A DNA stretch of 64,000 bases from Symbiodinium natans (Eukaryota; Sar; Dinophyceae; Suessiales; Symbiodiniaceae): positions 1-64,000 of the forward strand of contig CAJNDS010002691.1 of assembly GCA_905221605.1 (NCBI GenBank), written 5' to 3'. How positions within the stretch are numbered: position 1 is the stretch's first letter; each line of letters starts with the position of its first letter. Shown here in pieces: positions 1 through 10,204 of the stretch. The position numbers were made by a program, and so were the translations under genes. The notes beneath the pieces are model-generated. The model made no database searches, was not told the origin of the DNA, and worked only from the letters and a program-made list of their open reading frames with translations.

Positions 1-915
1 CCGGCCCTGTTGGGCACTCAAGGGTCTGGCCTTGTCCTGGCCCGCGCGCGGGCGGCCTTGGCCTTGGTTTTGGCCCTTCCAGATTGACCGGCCCTGTTGG
101 GCACTCGAGGGTCTGGCCTTGTCCTGGCCGGCGCGCGGGCGGCCTTGCGTGTTGGAGGGGAAAAGGAGGTGAAAACCTCCCCTCCCACGACAGGGGGGGG
201 GGGTAGGGGGGGGTCCCCCGGCAGCTTTTCCGTGGAGGAACAGGCCACCCACATGGCGTAAACCGGCCCTGTTGGGCACTCAAGGGTCTGGCCTTGTCCT
301 GGCCCGCGCGCAGGCGGCCTTGGCCTTGGTTTTGGCCCTTCCAGATTGACCGGCCCTGTTGGGCACTCAAGGGTCTGGCCTTGTCCTGGCCCGCGCGCGG
401 GCGGCCTTGGCCTTGGTTTTGGCCCTTCCAGATTGACCGGCCCTGTTGGGCACTCAAGGGTCCGGCCTTGTCCTGGCCCGCGCGCCTTGGCCTTGGTTTT
501 GGCCCTTCCAGATTGACCGGCCCTGTTGGGCACTCAAGGGTCTGGCCTTGTCCTGGCCCGCGCGCGGGCGGCCTTGGCCTTGGTTTTGGCCCTTCCAGAT
601 TGACCGGCCCTGTTGGGCACTCAAGGGTCTGGCCTTGTCCTGGCCCGCGCGGGCGGCCTTGGCCTTGGTTTTGGCCCTTCCAGATTGACCGGCCCTGTTG
701 GGCACTCAAGGGTCTGGCCTTGTCCTGGCCCGCGCGCGGGCGGCCTTGGCCTTGGTTTTGGCCCTTCCAGATTGACCGGCCCTGTTGGGCACTCAAGGGT
801 CTGGCCTTGTCCTGGCCCGCGCGCGGGCGGCCTTGGCCTTGGTTTTGGCCCTTCCAGATTGACCGGCCCTGTTGGGCACTCAAGGGTCTGGCCTTGTCCT
901 GGCCCGCGCGCGGGA
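1..915. repeat. 87-bp GC-rich satellite, ten copies
   Basis: Ten copies of an ~87-bp unit start at 1, 88, 263, 350, 437, 517, 604, 689, 776 and 863. The period is 87, with 80- and 85-bp deletion variants. Each unit contains GGCCTTGTCCTGGCC followed by a CG-rich palindrome (CCCGCGCGCGGG) and ends CCTTCCAGATTGA. Copy 2 is broken by an unrelated 115-bp segment at 148-262 with G-runs and C-runs. The array is free of stops in several frames on both strands, so the long Pro/Gly-rich translations are a property of the repeat and not evidence of a protein. It begins at the window edge and may extend further left. Confidence 0.95.
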
Positions 916-1270
916 AACTCTGACCCCCCTTGAAGGGAAAGTTTACTTCCAAAAACACCCCAAATGAGGGTGACCCCAGGATCGGCCCGGGTCCCAGTTA
1001 AAAATGCAATTTTTTTGTACTGAAATCGACGGTTCTGGGGGCCTCTCGTTTTTCTGGATTTTGACCAAAACCGAGCCTTCACCCGTTTGAGGATTTCAAG
1101 TCCCAATGGGGGTCGATGAAATGGTTCGTGGGTAGGATGGTCCATGACACAGTGAGGTTGGAGGACAGGGCTTGCTGATGAGAAATGTAAACTTTTTATT
1201 TTCTTAATGTTGTGGGATTCTCTGGGTGGGTGGGTTTTTTTCCGTTGCCTACACACACTGCTGGCCTAAC
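916..1270. other. Spacer between two satellites
   Basis: Unique sequence with no recognisable gene. It separates the 87-bp satellite from the first degenerate units of the 46-bp satellite. Confidence 0.6.
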
Positions 1271-4200
1271 TTCCTGGAGAGTTTGCTGAACATCGCGGGG
1301 GTCAAAAAGGAGGACTTCCTGGAGGGCCAATTGCTTATCTTGGGCACAAAGAAGGAGGACTTCCTGCTTTCTGGAGGGCAAGTGTTGCTTATTCCGGTGA
1401 CAATGAAGAAGGATTTCTTGGCCAGTTTGCTGATCTGGGGACAAAAAAGGAACAATTGGGCTTTTCAAGGAAGGAGCATCCTGGCGGGCCAGTTCAAAAA
1501 AAAAAAGACGGAGGATTTCCTGGAGGGCCAGTTTGCTTATCCCGGGGACAAAGAAGGAGGACTTCCTGAGGGCCAGTTTGCTTATCCCGGGGACAAAGAA
1601 GGAGGACTTCCTGGAGGGCCAGTTTGCTTATCCCGGGGACAAAGAAGGAGGTGGAGGGCAGTTTGCTTATCCCGGAGACAAAGAAGGAGGACTTCCTGGA
1701 GGGCCAGTTTGCTTATCCCTTTGACAAAGAATTTGCTCACAAAGAAGGAGGACTTCCTGAGGGCCAGTTTGCTTATCCCGGGGACATCCCGGGGACAAAG
1801 AAGGAGGACTTCCTGTAGGGCCAGTTTGCTTATCCCGGGGACAAAGAAGGAGGACTTCCTGGAGGGCCAGTTTGCTTCTCCCGGGACAAAGAAGGAGGAC
1901 TTCCTGGAGGGCCAGTTTGCTTATCCCGGGGACAAAGAAGGAGGACTTCCTGGAGGGCCAGTTTGCTTCTCCCGGTGGGGACAAAGAAGGAGGACTTCCT
2001 GGAGGGCCAGTTTGCTTATCCCGAGGAGAAAGAAGGAGGCTTCCTGGAGGGCCAGTTTGCTTATCCCGGGGACAAAGAAGGAGGTGGAGGGCAGTTTGCT
2101 TATCCCAGGGACAAAGAAGGAGGACTTCCTGGAGGGCCAGTTCGAGGACAAACAAGGAGGACTTCCTGGAGGGCCACCTGAGGGCCAGTTTGCTTATCCC
2201 GGGGACAAAGCAGGATGACTTCCTGGAGGGCCAGTTTGCTTCTCCCGGGGACAAAGAAGGAGGACTTCTTGGAGGGCCAGTTTGCTTATCCCGGGGACAA
2301 AGAAGGAGGACTTCCTGGAGGGCCAGTTTGCTTATCCCGGGGACAAAGAAGGAGGACTTCCTGGAAGGCCAGTTTGCTTATGCCAGGACAAAGAAGGAGG
2401 ACTTCCTGGAGGGCCAGTTTGCTTATCCCGGGGACAAAGAAGGAGGACTTCCTGGAGGGCCACTCAGTTTACCTTGAAAACAAAGAAGGAGGACTTGCTT
2501 ATCCCGGGGACAAAGAAGGAGGACTTCCTGGAGGGCCAGTTTGCTTTTCCCGGAAACAAAGAAGGAGGACTTCCTGGAGGGCAAGTTTGCTTATCCTGAA
2601 AACAAAGAAGGAAGACTTCCTGGAAGGCCAGTTTCTTATTCCGGGGACAAAGAAGCAAGATTTCTTGGAGGGCCAGTTTGACAAAGAAGGAGGACTTCCT
2701 GGAGGGCCAGTTTGCTTATCCCGGGGACAAAGAAGGAGGACTTCCCCGGAGGGCCAGTTTGCTTATCCCAGGGACAAAGAAGGAGGACTTCCTGGAGGGC
2801 CAGTTTGCTTATCCCGGGGACAAAGAAGGAGGACTTCCTGGAGGGCCAGTTTGCTTATCCGGGGACAAAGAAGGAGGACTTCCTGGAGGGCCAGTTTGCT
2901 TGTCCCGGGGACAAAGAAGGAGGACTTGCCTGGAGGGCCAGTTTGCTGATCCCGGGGACAAAGAAGGAGGACTTCCTGGAGGGCCAGTTTGCTTATTGCG
3001 GGGGTAAAGAAGGAGGACTTTTGGAGGGCCAGTTTGCTTATCCCGGGGACAAAGAAGGAGGACTTCCTGGAGGGCCAGTTTGCTTATCCCGGGACAAAGA
3101 AGGAGGACTTCCTGGAGGGCCAGTTTGCTTATCCCGGGACAAAGAAGGAGGATTTCCTGGAGGGCCAGTTTGCTTATCCGGGGACAAAGAAGGAGGACTT
3201 CCTGGAGGGCCAGTTTGCTTATCCCGGGACAAAGAAGGAGGACTTCCTGGAGGGCCGACAAAGCTTATCCCGGGGACAAAGAAGGAGGACTTCCTGGAGG
3301 GCCAGTTTGCTTATCCCGGGGACAAAGAAGGAGGACTTCCTGGAGGGCCAGTTTGCTTATCCCGGGACAAAGAAGGAGGACTTCCTGGAGGGCCAGTTTG
3401 CTTATCCCGGGGACAAAGAAGGAGGACTTCCTGGAGGGTCAGTTTGCTTATCCCGGGGACAAAGAAGGAGGACTTCCTGGAGGGCCAGTTTGCTTTTCCC
3501 GGAAACAAAGAAGGAGGACTTCCTGGAGGGCCAGTTTGCTTATCCTGAAAACAAAGAAGGAAGACTTCCTGGAAGGCCAGTTTCTTATTCCGGGGACAAA
3601 GAAGCAAGATTTCTTGGAGGGCCAGTTTGACAAAGAAGGAGGACTTCCTGGAGGGCCAGTTTGCTTATCCCGGGGACAAAGAAGGAGGACTTCCCCGGAC
3701 AGCCAGTTTGCTTATCCCAGGGACAAAGAAGGAGGACTTCCTGGAGGGCCAGTTTGCTTATCCCGGGGACAAAGAAGGAGGACTTCCTGGAGGGCCAGTT
3801 GGAAGACTTCCTGGAGGGCCAGTTTGCTTGTCCCGGGGACAAAGAAGGAGGACTTCCTGGAGGGCCAGTTTGCTTATCCCGGGGACAAAGAAGGAGGACT
3901 TCCTGGAGGGCCAGTTTGCTTATCCTGGGGACAAAGAAGGAGGACTTGCTGGAGGGCCAGTTTGCTTATCCCAGGACAAAGAAGGAGGACTTCCTGGAGG
4001 GCCAGTTTGCTTATCCGGGGACAAAAAAGGAGGACTTGCTGGAGGGCCAGTTTGCTTGTCCCGGGACTCCCTGGAGGCAAGTTTGCTTATCCCAGGACAA
4101 AGAAGGAGGACTTCCTGGAGGGCCAGTTTGCTTATCTCCCATATCCCGGGGACAAAGAAGGAGGACTTCCTGGAGGGCCAGTTTGCTTCTCCCGGGGACA

Positions 4201-5612
4201 AAGAAGGAGGACTTCCTGGAGGGCCAGTTTGCTTATCCCGGGAACAAAGAAGGAGACTTCCTGGAAGGCCAGTTTCTCATTCTGGGGACAAAGAAGGAGG
4301 ACTTCCTGGAGGGCCAATTTGCTCCTCCCGGGGACAAAGAAGGAGGACTTCCTGGAGGGCCAGTTTGCTTCTCCTGGGGATAAAGAAGGAGGACTTCCTG
4401 GAGGGCCAGTTTGCTCATCCCGGGGACAAAGAAGGAGGACTTCCTGGAGGGCCAGTTTGCTTATCCCGGGGACAAAGAAGGAGACTTCCTGGAGGGCCAG
4501 TTCGCTTCTCCGGGGACAAAGAAGGAGGACTTCCCTGGAGGGCCAATTTGCTTATCCGGGGACAAAGAAGGAGGACTTCCTGGAGGGCCAGTTTGCTTAT
4601 CCCGGGCACAAAGAAGGAGGACTTGCCTGGAGGGCCAGTTTGCTTATCCCGGGGACAAAGAAGGAGGACTTCCTGGAGGGCCAGTTTGCTTATTGCGGGG
4701 GTAAAGAAGGAGGACTTTTGGAGGGCCAGTTTGCTTATCCCGGGGACAAAGAAGGAGGACTTCCTGTAGGGCCAGTTTGCTTATCCCGGGACAAAGAAGG
4801 AGGACTTCCTGGAGGGCCAGTTTGCTTATCCCGGGACAAAGAAGGAGGATTTCCTGGAGGGCCAGTTTGCTTATCCGGGGACAAAGAAGGAGGACTTCCT
4901 GGAGGGCCAGTTCGCTTATCCCGAAACAAAGAAGGAGGACTTCCTGGAGGGCCAGTTTGCTGATCCCGGGGACAAAGAAGGAGGACTTCCTGGAGGGCCA
5001 GTTTGCTTATTCCGGGGACAAAGAAGGAGGACTTCCTGGAGGGCCAGTTTGCTTATCCCGGGGACAAAGAAGGAGGACTTCCTGGAGGGCCAGTTTGCTT
5101 ATCCCGGGACAGAGAAGGAGGACTTCCTGGAGGGCCAGTTTGCTTATCCCGGGGACAAAGAAGGAGGACTTCCTGGAGGGCCAGTTTGCTTATCCCAGGG
5201 ACAAAGAAGGAGGACTTCCTGGAAGGCCAGTTTGATTATCCCAGGACAAAGAAGGAGGACTTCCTGGAGGCCCAGTTTGCTTATCCCGGGGACAAAGAAG
5301 GAGGACTTCCTGGAGGGCCAGTTTGCTTATCCCGGGGACAAAGAAGGAGGACTTCCTGGAAGGCCAGTTTGCTTATCCCGGGGACAAAGAAGGAGGACTT
5401 CCTGGAGGGCCAGTTTGCTTATCCCGGGACAAAGAAGGAGGACTTCCCGGGGACAAAGAAGGATGACTGACTTCCTGGAGGGCCAGTTTGCTTATCCCGG
5501 TAACAAAGAAGCAGGACTTCCTGGACTGCCAGTTTGCTTATCCGGGGCGCTTATCCCGAGGACAAAGAAGGAGGACTTCCTGGAAGGACAGAAGGAGGAC
5601 TACTTGGAGGTC
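1271..5612 (+). repeat. 46-bp satellite array 1
   Basis: Tandem array of roughly 90 copies of a 46-bp unit (45-bp variants lose one G): purine-rich AAAGAAGGAGGACTTCCTGG, then AGGGCCAGTTTGC and TTATCCCGGGGAC. Units at 1271-1560 are degenerate and the body is homogeneous. Because 46 is not a multiple of 3, a translation cycles through all three frames every three units, and the unit has almost no stops on either strand. This produces many long false open frames with the peptide KKEDFLEGQFAYPG. I annotate it as satellite DNA. Nothing such as a non-repeat N-terminus, intron or constant frame supports translation. Confidence 0.95.
1279..3262 (+). repeat. Duplicated segment, copy A
   Basis: This segment is nearly base-identical to 10442-12425 at a constant offset of 9163 bp, including irregular units (a 9-A run, truncated units, a GACATCC insertion). 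Only rare substitutions were seen, for example one near 2503/11666. Shared irregularities show a duplication of an already degenerate array, not independent amplification. Confidence 0.93.
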
Positions 5613-6650
5613 TTTGGCTGCAGTCAAATAAGCCAGCCAACCCGAAGTGAAAATGTTTGTCTTAAGGACCAAGAAGAAAAGCCTCCCGGCGGGCCATTTC
5701 GTGTGTCGGGGCAAAGGAGGAGGACTTCCTGGAGGGCTCGTTCAAGACCTGGACTTTGTGAAGGGCTGGTTCGAGTCGAGGACATGGAAGACAAATAGAT
5801 TGATGTGTGCAACTTCGGCTGCTGATCTTAGCAAGACATTGTATTTTCGTTTTAAATCAGAACAGAGCATTGAACCCTTTGTCTGTGCACGGACGATGGC
5901 CTGGAGCACCAGTCTATCACGAGGCGAAGAAGGAGGACTTCCTGCTGGAGGGCTCGTTCAAATCCTGGACTTTGTGACGGGCTAGTTCGAATCAACGACA
6001 TTCAAGACAAATAGAACGCTTGGGCAAAGCACCTTCGGCTGCAGACAAGCCTGGGTGCCCCAATCCTGAAGTGACTCAAGCTTATGGAGTGACCCAACGC
6101 TGGGGTGACTCAGTTCTGGCGTACCCAGCTCTGAGGTGACCCAGTCCGTTGGGGTGATCCATGCTTGAGGTGATTCGGGTGCGGGGTGACCTGGTCTCAG
6201 CAAGGCTTTGCTTTTTCTTTTTAGTAACAACAACATTACATTGAATCCTTCCTCTGTGCGCGGACGATGGCCTGGAGATGCTTGGAGCACCAGTTTATCA
6301 CGGGACGAAGAAGGAGGACTTCCTGAAGGGCTCGTTCAAGACCTGGACTTTGTGAAGGGCTGGTTTGAGTCGAGGACATTGAAGACAAATAGAACGCTTG
6401 GGCAGAGCACCTTCGGCTGCAGACAAGCCTGGGTGCCCCAATCCTGAAGTGACTCAAGCTTATGGAGTGACCCGACGCTGGGGTGACTCAGTTCTGGCAC
6501 ACACCCAGCTCTGAGGTGACCCAGTCGTTGGGGTAATCCATACTTGAGGTGATTCGGGCATGGAGTGACCTGGTCTTAGCAAGGAATTTGTTTTTCTTTT
6601 TTCTTTTAAATAGCAACATTACATTGAATCCTTTGTTGCCGGGGACAAAG
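5613..6650 (+). repeat. Diverged ~350-bp repeats following array 1
   Basis: About three partial copies of a ~350-bp repeat. Each contains a GGACGATGGCCTGGAGCACC block, one relic of the 46-bp unit (GAAGAAGGAGGACTTCCTG), GCTCGTTCAAGACCTGGAC, a TTCGAGTCGAGGACATT block, a CTTCGGCTGCAGAC block, and a run of TGACCC/GGTGAC motifs ending in a T-rich stretch. The same family follows array 2 at 14401-15270, so it is part of the module that accompanies the satellite. No coding potential was recognised. Confidence 0.8.
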
Positions 6651-6950
6651 AAGGAGGGCTTGGTAATGATTGGTGCAGTTTCGGCTGCAGTCAGGCATCC
6701 TGAAGTGAGCTTGGGCAAAGAAGAAAGACTTCTCAGAAGGCCAACTTGCGATGGTTTGTGTCAGAAACACAGAATATCAGGCACAAAGAAGCGAAAGAAA
6801 GGTGAGGCGCAAAATAGAGTGAAATAGAGACTCAAGCGCTGCAGGCTTGTTGCACGCGCATTGCAGTGAGTTTGAGCGTTCGTAGAGCCCAGTTGGTCCA
6901 AGCTCCAAAGTCCCGCCAAAGCTGCTGCTATCCGCTCGCCTCCGCTAGCC

Positions 6951-7925
6951 ATGGCGTTCAAGCGCAAGACCCGCGCAGGTTGGTTGCGTGAGGACGAATA
7001 TGTGCGCCAAATGCTGCCAGAATGGCGTTGCAAGGCTGCCAAGCGTGAGGAAGCTGCGCGCGGCGAGCCTACGGGAGAACCTCTAGTGGCAATAATTCGC
7101 CGCTGGGGGATGGCCAATTGGGCACTTGGCGGGACAGGCCCACTCTGGCAAATCCTGGTCGTGCATGTTGATGGCGCAGGACGCGAGGGCTCCTTTGGCC
7201 ACCACCTCATCGCCACAATGATCAAGGCGCTACACCACCACCCAAGTCCGGACGCTCGCAATCTGCGTGGGCTGCTGAAGTCGAAAAAGGTGAGGGTGCT
7301 GAATGGAGCTCCAGATCCAGACAAGATGTCCTGGGGCCGAGACGACTGGGTGCCTGTGATGTATGCTGCAGGGGACACGCCCTACGAAGCTCTGCGTGTC
7401 ATTCTCTTAGTCATGCAAGAGAAAGTTCGTCAAAACTTATTGACGCAGATGCCTCCAGAATTTTCTGTTGATTGGGCACTCGGCGAGCGTCCAGCAGAGC
7501 CCTTGCCACCCCCGTGGAAGATTGCGTGCGACAGTGGCTTCTACGCAGGGCTACAAGACCCATTCAGGGTGCTGCCTCCACGTGGCCATGAGCATATCAC
7601 ATGTGAGTTGCAACAACTACCAGCAGATCACAAGTACAGACTCGAGTTCTCTGGCGGGGTTGATCCATTCAAAGCTGGCTTTGAGAAGGCCGACGTCCCT
7701 CGGCAAACCTGTGGTCGCTGCCGCTTCCTGCACGACCTTGCTTTTGATGAACGCAGCAAGGACCGCGTGAAGCAGGTTCTGCACACCGTGCTTGGCGGCT
7801 TGCCTGTCGAGCTGCGCTTCAGCGTGCGGCACCTAGACGACGCCTTCGCTTACTGGCTGCAGGAGCAGCCTACAGTCATTCTAGCGCAGGAACAACAACC
7901 TGCAGTCCGTCCTGGCGCCGACTAG
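6951..7925 (+). CDS. Unrecognised 324-aa protein
   Basis: A 324-aa open frame starting at an ATG in good context (GCCATGG). The N-terminus is basic (MAFKRKTRAGW). A central part has a Gly/His-rich stretch (GREGSFGHHLIATMIKALHHH), and a C-terminal half has a CGRCRFLHDL pair of cysteines and an amphipathic Asp/Arg-rich region. I do not recognise the family and assign no function. No signal peptide or membrane segment is visible. It lies between the 350-bp repeats and a second plus-strand gene 330 bp downstream, in the same position within module 1 that the charged gene and the Helitron set occupy in module 2. An intron linking it to the next frame cannot be excluded. The stop region repeats TGACTAG three times. 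Confidence 0.55.
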   Translation: MAFKRKTRAGWLREDEYVRQMLPEWRCKAAKREEAARGEPTGEPLVAIIRRWGMANWALGGTGPLWQILVVHVDGAGREGSFGHHLIATMIKALHHHPSPDARNLRGLLKSKKVRVLNGAPDPDKMSWGRDDWVPVMYAAGDTPYEALRVILLVMQEKVRQNLLTQMPPEFSVDWALGERPAEPLPPPWKIACDSGFYAGLQDPFRVLPPRGHEHITCELQQLPADHKYRLEFSGGVDPFKAGFEKADVPRQTCGRCRFLHDLAFDERSKDRVKQVLHTVLGGLPVELRFSVRHLDDAFAYWLQEQPTVILAQEQQPAVRPGAD

Positions 7926-8257
7926 TGACTAGTGACTAGTTGCCGGCATAAGTGCATATAGCTCTGCGGCCCGCGATCCAGTGAACAGCACGCGGCCACC
8001 CGAGTCGCACTGACAAAACAAAAATTGGGTGCATGCTTGTGTTATGAGTCGACGCTGTTGCACGTGCAGCTGATCTCCACGGAAAGCGAGCTGTTTGCAA
8101 GGCGCATAAACTTTATCTGTGACAGCCCATCCACATTGCGTGATGCAGCTGGGCTCACAATGAAAACCACGGACACGCATAGAAGAAACCACGTGCCTAT
8201 ACAAGCATAACCCACGCATGCGTCCTCCACGCGAAAGTCCAGTTCTCTGCCGCTGCC
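7926..8257 (+). other. Spacer between two module-1 genes
   Basis: Begins with a triple TGACTAG repeat directly after the stop of the 324-aa frame. Otherwise no feature was recognised; it could be intergenic or intronic. Confidence 0.4.
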
Positions 8258-8950
8258 ATGCCGCAATATTGCGCTGGTTTCCAGGACCCTAGTGGCGGTT
8301 CAGCTGCGCCATGCATTTTTGCCAAAGACGGCAAGGGTGGTCGGGCTTATATCAAAAGGAAGCGAGATGGAAATTGCTGCGCTTTCTGCTGCGTGCAAGC
8401 CCTAGAGCACGCCTTGAACAGCCGCTTTGGCACCAGACATATTGTCCGACGGTTGATCGGCTGGCAAAAGCAAGGCTCTCCCACCTACAAAGCAGCCTTC
8501 GTCATGAGTTCACTGGTCGTTCTACCTGAAGCAAGACAGATCAGGTTGCGCTACAAGGCAGGCGAGCGAAGCAGATTTTTGCAGACGACAAGCTGGCTGC
8601 ACAAGAGAAAGGTGCGGCTGCGGCGGCTCCTCTCCGGGCGGCCACCGCCCCAGATCACAAAGCTGAGTGAAGAGTCCGAGCAGTTCCTACGCGCCTGCAA
8701 GTACTACGGTCGAGCTGACCACCCTTCCACGGATTGTGCATGGGTCAAGCTTTTGCACAAGGATGTCGCCGCCGTCTCGCATCATCGGCAACAGCTACGC
8801 CGCCTCGGCAACCGCTCTCGGCACCATCGGCGAGCTTGGTGGAAGCTTCGTAGAACAATTCGCAAGTGTCTCCTGCCATACGCACAGGGGCCGCCTTATT
8901 TGATCCCAGTAGCGTGGGCTATGGAAGAAGCCATTTTGTCGGACGCCTAG
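8258..8950 (+). CDS. Cys-rich basic 230-aa protein
   Basis: A 230-aa frame beginning MPQYCAGFQD. Its N-terminal 45 residues carry a cysteine pattern: C-x-G, then C-x-F-A, then GG-x-A, then C-C-x-F-C. A similar pattern (C-x-G, C-x-F-A, GG-x-A, C-x-F-C) occurs in the first protein of the Helitron set at 17284-18450. The rest is very basic, with Arg-rich helices (LHKRKVRLRRLLSGR, RRTIRKCL) and a CKYYGRADHPSTDC segment. The composition suggests a nucleic-acid-binding protein, but this is inference. A relation to the Helitron protein would make module 1 a remnant or relative of the element in module 2. Function unknown. Confidence 0.55.
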   Translation: MPQYCAGFQDPSGGSAAPCIFAKDGKGGRAYIKRKRDGNCCAFCCVQALEHALNSRFGTRHIVRRLIGWQKQGSPTYKAAFVMSSLVVLPEARQIRLRYKAGERSRFLQTTSWLHKRKVRLRRLLSGRPPPQITKLSEESEQFLRACKYYGRADHPSTDCAWVKLLHKDVAAVSHHRQQLRRLGNRSRHHRRAWWKLRRTIRKCLLPYAQGPPYLIPVAWAMEEAILSDA

Positions 8951-9513
8951 CGCTTCTTCTTGCAGAAACCGATTGCCGTGGAGAAACAAAAGAACCTTGC
9001 ACCTGCTTCCAAGAATAAAGCGGCAATCCTGCTGCACCTTGGCCAATGTTGAGGCCCTTTTTGTTGTGCACCTTTTTTTGAGCCCTCCTTTTGCGGGTTT
9101 CTTGGTGACGTCTTTGGGCACTCCCAGCTCCTTTTGGGGTCCTCCCACGCTGCCTTTTGGTCCTTTTTTGGGCAACAAGCCTTGTTTTGGTTTTGGAGCC
9201 TGTCGGCCGGAGCTTTTTAAGGCTTTTTGGAGCTGCAAGATTACGTCCGAAAAACATTCTTCGAGCCGGGCGGGATTGGAGTGTGGAGTTGCCTCCTCGG
9301 CTTCTCAGTCAGAGCCTTGTCAAACTTTAGTGCCTCCTAAAGACTTTTGAAGCCTTCGGCCCGGAGGCGTCTAAGGCCTTTTGAAAATCCAATTTCTCCC
9401 GTAAAAAGTTACTCAAGCCTCCAAAAGCAGAAAAGGGGGCCTAGTGAGTTTGGGGTTTAGGGTTGCCTCTCCTATATCTCCAGACATGTCTTGGGCGCCA
9501 CGCTGCGCTGGCG
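8951..9513. other. Spacer before telomeric tract
   Basis: A non-coding stretch with T-rich runs (CACCTTTTTTTGAGCC) and clustered CTTTTGG/CTTTTTGG motifs, ending at the telomeric repeat. No gene recognised. Confidence 0.5.
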
Positions 9514-10023
9514 AACCCTAAACCCTAAACCCTAAACCCTAAACCCTAAACCCTAAACCCTAAACCCTAAACCCTAAACCCTAAACCCTAAACCCTAAAC
9601 CCTAAACCCTAACCCCTAAACCCTAAACCCTAAACCCTAAACCCTAAACCCTAAACCCTAAACCCTAAACCCTAAACCCTAAACCCTAAACCCTAAACCC
9701 TAAACCCTAAACCCTAAACCCTAAACCCTAAACCCTAAACCCTAAACCCTAAACCCTAAACCCTAAACCCTAAACCCTAAACCCTAAACCCTAAACCCTA
9801 AACCCTAAACCCTAAACCCTAAACCCTAAACCCTAAACCCTAAACCCTAAACCCTAAACCCTAAACCCTAAACCCTAAACCCTAAACCCTAAACACCCTA
9901 AACCTAAACCCTAAACCCTAACCCCCCTAAACCCTAAACCCTAAACCCTAAACCCTAAACCCTAAACCCTAAACCCTAAACCCTAAACCCTAAACCCTAA
10001 ACCCTAAACCCTAAACCCTAAAC
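9514..10023 (-). repeat. Internal telomeric tract (CCCTAAA)n, ~72 units
   Basis: About 510 bp of CCCTAAA, the complement of TTTAGGG. It is nearly perfect, with a few variants at ~9612 and 9893-9930 (an extra C, AAACACCCTAAACC, a six-C run). Unique and repetitive DNA continues on both sides, so this is interstitial and not a chromosome end in this assembly. Confidence 0.97.
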
Positions 10024-10054
10024 TTTTAGGGGCTTCGCCCTTGTGCGCCAGCGC

Positions 10055-10187
10055 AGCTTTTTGTTGAGTTGTCGTCAGTTGCTTTGCGGTTGCGTAGGCG
10101 AGGAGGTTTAAGTAAATCGAACAAAGAAGACTTTTGGGCTTTGTGCCTGCGCAGGGCAAGGAGGTTTAAGTAAATTGAACATGTGGT
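10055..10187 (+). repeat. Conserved leader downstream of telomeric tract, copy 1
   Basis: Contains GTCGTCAGTTGCTT, GGCGAGGAGGTTTAAGTAAA, TCGAACAAAGAAGACTTTT, GGGCTTTGTGC and AGGAGGTTTAAGTAAATTGA. The same ordered blocks recur at 22915-23031, again just after a CCCTAAA tract and again just before a tandem array. It contains an internal duplication of GAGGTTTAAGTAAAT. No protein is suggested. Confidence 0.85.
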
Positions 10188-10204
10188 CCTTCGCTTGTCC
10201 CGAT

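Noticed and set aside
294-923. 209-aa Trp/Pro-rich open frame
   Set aside because: Lies entirely in the 87-bp satellite; repeat artefact.
1271-5612. CRISPR array
   Set aside because: Units are contiguous without unique spacers, and the genome is eukaryotic.
5760-6370. tRNA-like B box (GGTTCGAGTC) in the 350-bp repeats
   Set aside because: No A box at suitable distance and no cloverleaf could be formed.
9514-10023. True chromosome end at the long CCCTAAA tract
   Set aside because: Coding and repetitive DNA continues on both sides; only interstitial telomeric sequence is supported.
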